Part shown: positions 58,450 through 64,000 of the stretch, in pieces
Layout of the letters: each line of letters opens with the position of its first letter
How positions within the stretch are numbered: the stretch's first letter is position 1
Assembly (NCBI GenBank): GCA_963682175.1
Contig: OY821772.1
Location: 18,964,743-19,028,742, forward strand
DNA from: Triglochin maritima
Lineage: Eukaryota; Streptophyta; Magnoliopsida; Alismatales; Juncaginaceae
Direction of reading: 5' to 3'
DNA: 64,000 bases
Translations under genes and position numbers: made by a program
The notes under the pieces: model-generated
Told to the model about the DNA's origin: nothing
The model's input: the letters and a program-made list of their open reading frames with translations, nothing else
Database searches by the model: none

Positions 58450-60008
58450 TGATTGATCGTTTTATTTAAACCGCAAGTGCACGACCGCGTTGAAGCGGTG
58501 GCAAATACGGGTTGTTCACTTGGAGGTGTGTCGATGTTTGGTTTGTGCGAAGGCGAGTGGTAAAAAAATGGAGAGAAAGATTGATTACACTAACTACACT
58601 AAAATGCAAAATGAAATGAAAGATAAGCAATAAAAACTAAACCTCATAGGGGGTAGAGAAATAATGTGAATATAAAGATGTGTGTGTTTGTTCAATTAAG
58701 CTCCTCACAACATGTAGTGCATGAAATCATAAAACTACATCCAACTTTGCCTCCACATGAATTAAGATAAGACTACATCATTAAAACATACAAGACAATA
58801 ATTGGAATGAAGCTAAATAAACTCATGTATAAAGACTAGACCCTACTATGCCTCCACATGAATTAAGATAACCCAATATCATTAAAACATACAAGACATT
58901 AACCAAGGTAAAGGCAACAAGAGTACATACACTACAACTTGTGTTTCCAATATTAACTTCATCCATATCCTAACCTTATCATTCCCCATAAAATAGGTCC
59001 ACTAATCAAAGCATAAGCTAAGCTTCATTCAAGAGCATTAGTATATCAAAGATAAGAGTGCAAACCCATTAGATGGTTATGGAAATCATATAAAGCTCAA
59101 GGGATAAAGATAACACACACTTAATACACTACATGATCATATCACATATTACTCCACCCCCAAATGGGGATGGAACTACTCACACATATTTAAACTAACT
59201 ACTCTAACAAAATGAAGCATTATACTGAAATGAAATTACACTAATCAAGCAAAAATTATTAAAGAAGCATAAAACAAAACAAACAAGCAAGCACGCATAT
59301 GAAAGGAAATGAAACTAAGAGAGAAACAACACAATTAAAGGAAAAACATCTATTATTAACTCACTCAATACAAGCAGCCCTTCCTCCACCAGAGTTTTGC
59401 TTCAAGGCTTCACTCTTAGTGGGGAAGATGGCCACCAAAGAGGGAGATTGATACAATGGAAGGTGAAGAGTTCTATTTATAAGCATGGCAAAAGCTAATC
59501 CGGGACAATCCCCTGATGTGGGACTAAACAAATACCAAAAATAGACTAAGCATACACTAATACACGTGCTCCCGAAAGCTAAGCGGATCCAGAGTTATCT
59601 GGACCGCCAATTAGCGGTCCTAGGCCGCCAATTAGCGGTCTATAAGTTCCAGATCCGTTTGGTTTTCATGCTGGGCTTTGCTTGATGAATTTGTTGGTCT
59701 TGGATGCATCTACTTCACTTGTTGGAGCTCCGACCCGAATCGAATTGCCACAATACTCACCATGATGGTGTGGAGTTTTCTTTTTTGCTAATAGGTCCTT
59801 CGGTCTTACGTTTAGGTCCTTCTCCCTTGCATCTTAGTCCTCAGGTCTCACAATTAAGTCCTTTTTCCTTCTTTTGGGTCCTTTCATGGCTCTTCTCTTC
59901 AAACCTCTTTATTTCTGAAATTCAAACATAAAACTCATCACGTAGAATTACTTAGGTGTAAGATAATGGATATAAGATACAAATATAAGCATGAAATGAT
60001 GTCAATCA
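58450..60008 (-). repeat. 3' LTR of F2
   Basis: Aligns to 62040-63597. TATA box on minus at 59474-59481, two palindrome-like GCCGCCAATTAGCGGT units at 59601-59641, hairpin at 59153-59174. Confidence 0.85.
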
Positions 60009-61809
60009 AATACCCCCACACCTAAGTTTTTGCTAGTCCCGAGCAAAACAAAGAAAGAGAAAAACAAACGATAAACAAGAAATCCTAACTCACTTTCGTA
60101 GGAATCACGGTTGCACTGAGCACGTGCAACAAGCCGTTAAACCTACTTGTTGCCAAGGAGGAGGAGTGTTGTCTCCTGAGGGTTTTCAGAGGATATACCC
60201 ACAAAATCGGAATAAGATGCGTTATTCAATCTAGACACTCGACTCGTTGGACATATGTTGTCGATCATTGGATGCGGTAATCCTACGAGCCAACTCTATA
60301 TAGGTAATCAGTCCACGCACCTAACCTAATGAACCATTCGTGCAAGTTAAATAAGGAATTAAGTGAAAGACATGGACAACCTCAACATCCTCAAGTGATA
60401 CAAAGTGCAAAGTCCATTAAGGTTCTTATTTGCATTACCATTTTTTTTCTTTTTGTTTCTTTTCTTTTTTTTCTTTTTATGAGTTGGAGCTTCATTCTCC
60501 CAGGGTCAGGTTTCATGCATTATTTCCCATGAGGACTTACACTATCACGTACACCTTTCCCCAAATCTCCACATAGGGCGATCCTTACCACCCATGTAAC
60601 GGGAGTTCGGTCGGTGCATCCCAAGTCAGATAACTCGAAAGCACCAGGCACAAAGTCCCCTCAGACCTACTTTCCCGAGTGATAGGAGCCGTACGAGAAG
60701 AGAGAACACCTACTCACTTATTTCTTGTCTACGCATGAACCAAAACCCCTACACTTAATGTCTCACAACAAGATTTAGAGGGTCCTTGACTACAACAAAC
60801 TTCCTTAAGTTAACAAACATGAATTATTGACTCACTAGGTTCGGGGTGGACTTCTTTAAATGTTTGAGCACTGAAACCCTATGATTACTCACCCCCAAGG
60901 GAAAACTGAGGTGCATCCTAACGACTCGATAAATCCTAAAGCCACTGTACTAGATATCCTAATGCATCAAGTTCAAGACAATTTTGGGAGCTTTCTTTTT
61001 ACTTTTCCTCTCAACGGTTTTGCACATGCTAAACACACACAAAACCCACAAAACATTTTCTTTCGCAAAAACATGAAGATTTTGAAAGAAATGTGCAAAT
61101 TTTAAGGCACTAGGCAAGCAAAAGAAGACAAGTCACCCAAAGATCATGGCAAGCAGATATATCGATATTAAATGGAGCACACTAACATGACCCTATCAAT
61201 ACACACAAAAGAAAACAAAAAACAAAGGAAACGACTCAACTATGTACACACGTAAAACACCCCCCTTCCCTACATACCTACTTCATGCATTGTCCTCAAT
61301 GAATGCGAGCAAGATACTACATGGATGTATGCATGAAAAAGGAGAGATCTCACCAACATGAAGTACAAAGGGAAGTTCAAGGTCATGTTGATGGACACAA
61401 CCCAAACTCCCCTCAAAACCTGTGAGATACTTAAAAAGGGAGACCAAATACGTGAAAGAAAGGGGACCCAAATATTCAAGGGTTGGAGCCCACAACAATC
61501 AATGCTCGCTCATGGAGTTTTTTTTAAACTATGTACAACAATAGGCTTCCATCTTCATATGTCAAGGGACATCAAATGGGAACCCACCATCTCTCGAGCC
61601 AAAAATGCACATGCATGGTCTCGCAACATATAAAACAGAATTGCTTGACCACCAGACACCCTTATATACATTGTGGTCGTTCGATGCCTCATGAGAGTTA
61701 GCAAAAGAGGAGGCATGAATGAGAGGTGAACCTCTATCAGGTTGAAGGGTATCAGGTGGTTGATTCTTAACCCACATGGGGTCCTCAGCAGATACAGAAT
61801 GAAGAGCAT
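60009..61809 (-). other. F2 internal region, non-coding part
   Basis: 60009-60026 is the purine tract on the minus strand. 60027 to about 61030 matches F1 27099-28130. From 61030 on the sequence has no match elsewhere in the window. A T/C-rich run lies at 60440-60480. No protein family is recognisable. Confidence 0.6.
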
Positions 61810-62080
61810 GTGGCCGAGAGGCCATAAAAATAGAATCTTGTGGCTCAAAAGCCACGTGATCAAAAGGATGTGGCTCAAGGGCCACGTGATCAAAAGGATG
61901 TGGCTCAAGGGCCACGTGATCAAAAGGATGTGGCTCAAGGGCCACAAGATCAGAAGAATGTTGCTCAAGGGCCAAAAGATCAAAAGGAGGTGGCACTGAG
62001 GCCACGTGATCAGAACATAAGGCACCCTCTTGTGCCAACTGATTGATCGTTTTATTTAAACCGCAAGTGCACGGCCGCAT
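61562..62080 (-). other. 172-codon open frame with decapeptide repeat in F2
   Basis: On the minus strand a frame of 172 codons starts inside the end of the LTR and crosses the 30-bp array, giving repeated FDHVALEPHP units, then an unremarkable tail. The array is also open in other frames (plus strand AQGPRDQKDV), because its unit length is a multiple of three. I do not recognise the protein; coding status is doubtful. Confidence 0.3.
61810..62019. repeat. 30-bp tandem repeat, seven units
   Basis: Seven exact-length units: 61810, 61840, 61870, 61900, 61930, 61960, 61990. Units 3 and 4 are identical; the outer ones are diverged. Most units contain GTGGC...GCCAC, able to form a 5-bp-stem hairpin (GTGGCTCAAGGGCCAC). 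The array ends about 20 bp from the LTR at 62040. Confidence 0.92.
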
Positions 62081-63597
62081 TGAAGCGGTGGCAAATACGG
62101 GTCGTCCACTGGGAGGTGTGTCGACGTTTGGTTTGTTCGAAGGCGAGAGGTAAAAAGAAGGATAGAAAGGTTGGTTACATTAAACTACACTAAGATGCAA
62201 AAAGGAAATGAAGATAAGCAATAAAACTAAGCCCCATAGGTGGTAGAGAAATAATGTGAATATGAAGATGTGTGTGTGTGTGTTCAATTAAGATCCTCAC
62301 AACATGTAGTGCATGAAATCATAAAACTACATCCAACTTTGCCTCCACATGAATTAAGATAAGACTACATCATTAAAACATACAAGACAATAATTGGAAT
62401 GAAGCTAAATGAACTCAAGTATAAAGACTAGACCCTACTATGCCTCCACATGAATTAAGATAAGACTACATCATTAAAACATACAAGACATTAGCTAAGG
62501 TAAAGGCAACAAGAGCACATACACTACAAATTGTGTTTCCAATATTAACTTCATCCATATCCTAACCTTATCATTCCCCATAAAATAGGTCCACTAATCA
62601 AAGCATAAGCTAAGCTTCATTCAAGAGCATTAGCATATCAATGATAAGAGTGAAAACTCATTAGATGGTTATGGAAATGATATAAAGCTCAAGGGATAAA
62701 GATAACACACACTTAATACACTACATGATTATATCACATATTTCTCCACCCCCCAAATGGGGATGGAACTACTCACTATTCATTACACTAACTATATTAA
62801 CAAAAGAAAGCATAATATTGAAATGAAAGTTAACAAAGAAGGCAAGAAGTATTAAAGAAACATAAAAGGAAAGGAAAGACTAAACAAACATGCACAAATT
62901 AAAAGACAAGATTAAAAGAAACTAGAAGAATTATTTCATTAACAAATGACTCACATTGAAGGTAGCATTCTTCTCCACCTTGAGTTTTTGCTTCAAGGCT
63001 CACTACTTAGTAGAGAGAATGCCACCAAGCAATGGGTAATTACAATGGAAGGTGAAGAGTTCTATTTATAAGCATGGAAAAAGCTAGTCGGGGACAATCC
63101 CCCGATGTGGGACTAAACCAATACCAACAATAGCCTAAGAATACACTAATACACGTGCTATAGAAAACTAAATGGATCATGGGCTATATGGACCGCCAAT
63201 TGGCGGTTCCAGACCGCCAATTGGTGGTTTATAAGCTTTATATCCGTCTAGTTTTCTTTGTGGGCTTTGCTTGAAGTATTTCTGGGTCTTGGATGCATCT
63301 ACTTGGTCTGTTGGAGCTCCGACCCGAATCGAATTGCCAAAATACTCCCCATGATGATGTGGAGTTTCCTGTTTTGCTCTTAGGTCCTTTGGTCTTACGA
63401 TCAGGTCCTTCTCCATTGCATCTTAGTCCCCAGGTCTCACGATTAAGTCATTTTTCTTGCTTTTGGGTCCTTTCATGGCTCTTCTCTTCAAACCTCTTTA
63501 TTTCTGAAATTCAAACATAAAACTCGTCACACAACATTTCTTAGATTTAAGATAATGGATATAAGATACGAATATGAGCATGAAATGATGTCAATCA
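62040..63597 (-). repeat. 5' LTR of F2
   Basis: TATA box on minus at 63063-63070, GACCGCCAATTGGCGGT palindromes at 63190-63231, hairpin at 62745-62767, and a GGTCCTT-type degenerate repeat at about 63380-63480. Confidence 0.85.
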
Positions 63598-64000
63598 CCA
63601 ACCCAGGTGAAACATCTTCACCACCTTAAGGATTTCCATCGAACAATTCTCTGAAGTACTTGAAGGTGCCCTCAACTTCAATTTCATCCAAACCCTGGAT
63701 AAGGTTGACCCCAACAGGGTCATTGAAGGCACCTGGCTTCTTGCCGATGGTGAAGATGTTGAAATCAGCGCATTGACTACCATAAGTCAAGCGCATCAGA
63801 CCATTGCGACAATTGATCAATGCATTGGAAGTTGCAAGGAATGGTTGCCCCAGAATGACAGGAATTTGTCCAAGTGGGTTTGGCACAGGTTCAGTATCCA
63901 AGACAAAGAAATCGACTGGATAAATGAACTCTCCCACTTTGATCAGCACATCTTCCACCACACCCCTCGGTTTCTTCATAGACCTACCAGCCAATTGAAG
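63598..64000 (-). pseudogene. Ty3/gypsy protease fragment, cut by window end
   Basis: On the minus strand the frame enters from beyond the window and runs to a stop at 63626. It reads VVEDVLIKVGEFIYPVDFF, IPVILGQPFLATSNALINCR and LMRLTYG: the same retropepsin-region family as G but a different copy and opposite strand. The visible piece is open (122 codons), but nothing downstream of protease remains before LTR F2. The catalytic motif would lie beyond the edge. Confidence 0.8.

Larger units (their letters stand above)
58450..63597 (-). mobile_element. Non-autonomous LTR element F2 (5.1 kb)
   Basis: LTRs of about 1.56 kb (58450-60008, 62040-63597) start TGATTGATCGTTTTATTTAA and end GATGTCAATCA on the plus strand; the interior (60009-62039) has no gag or pol. 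Minus orientation is given by the purine tract next to the left LTR. Flanks GTACC and CCAAC do not match, so no target duplication is visible. The half next to the purine tract matches F1; the other half is different and holds a 30-bp tandem repeat. No tRNA-Asp primer site is visible beside 62040. Confidence 0.8.

Noticed and set aside
61810..62019. CRISPR-like array of 30-bp units
   Set aside because: Units abut without spacers and lie in a plant retroelement; it is a simple tandem repeat.

Overview
This window is nuclear DNA of a flowering plant, probably a eudicot, although the exact taxon cannot be read from it. It holds one recognisable host gene, a three-exon psbQ gene (oxygen-evolving enhancer protein 3 of photosystem II, 22655-24995, + strand). 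Almost everything else is LTR retrotransposon sequence: nested, broken, or reduced to solo LTRs. There is no bacterial-type operon, CRISPR array, rRNA or tRNA gene that I can support.

Layout, left to right. 1-2983 is an LTR-like repeat (J1). It abuts a minus-strand TGTTGG-type LTR fragment (2984-3990), followed by older unassigned sequence and a hAT-like MITE (6311-6919). 7136-22032 is an old Ty1/copia element (B, short 233-bp LTRs). A 10-kb Ty1/copia element (A, 7607-17617, 2.13-kb LTRs, target duplication GCCTC) has inserted into B's gag. 22033-25714 is the low-repeat island carrying psbQ. 25715-30462 is a non-autonomous, gypsy-related element without coding capacity (F1). 30463-40645 is a mosaic of LTR fragments: H, K, E, J2, and a solo LTR (D) of the A family with duplication TTTAA. 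40646-51815 is a solo F-type LTR (F3) split by a second full copy of the A family on the minus strand (C, 41812-51776, duplication TATAT). 51816-53341 is unassigned. 53342-54739 is a solo F-type LTR (F4, duplication TTATC). 54946-58372 is a degenerate Ty3/gypsy leader-gag-protease remnant (G). 58450-63597 is a second non-autonomous F element (F2) with a 30-bp tandem repeat. 63598-64000 is the edge of another gypsy protease on the minus strand.

How the parts relate. A, C and D belong to one copia family; no complete open polyprotein remains in either A or C. F1, F2, F3 and F4 share one LTR type. F1 has a primer-binding site matching the 3' end of tRNA-Asp, and G shares F1's leader, so a G-like gypsy element is the likely source of machinery for F (inference).

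The most unusual signal is regulatory-looking. Several unrelated LTR families carry dense short perfect palindromes (CGGTCGACCG, CGGTTAACCG, GACCGCCAATTGGCGGTC), mostly about 100-500 bp upstream of their TATAAATA boxes. All F-type LTRs also share a conserved CCACCCC/GGGGTGG-like hairpin. I see no new enzymatic system here.
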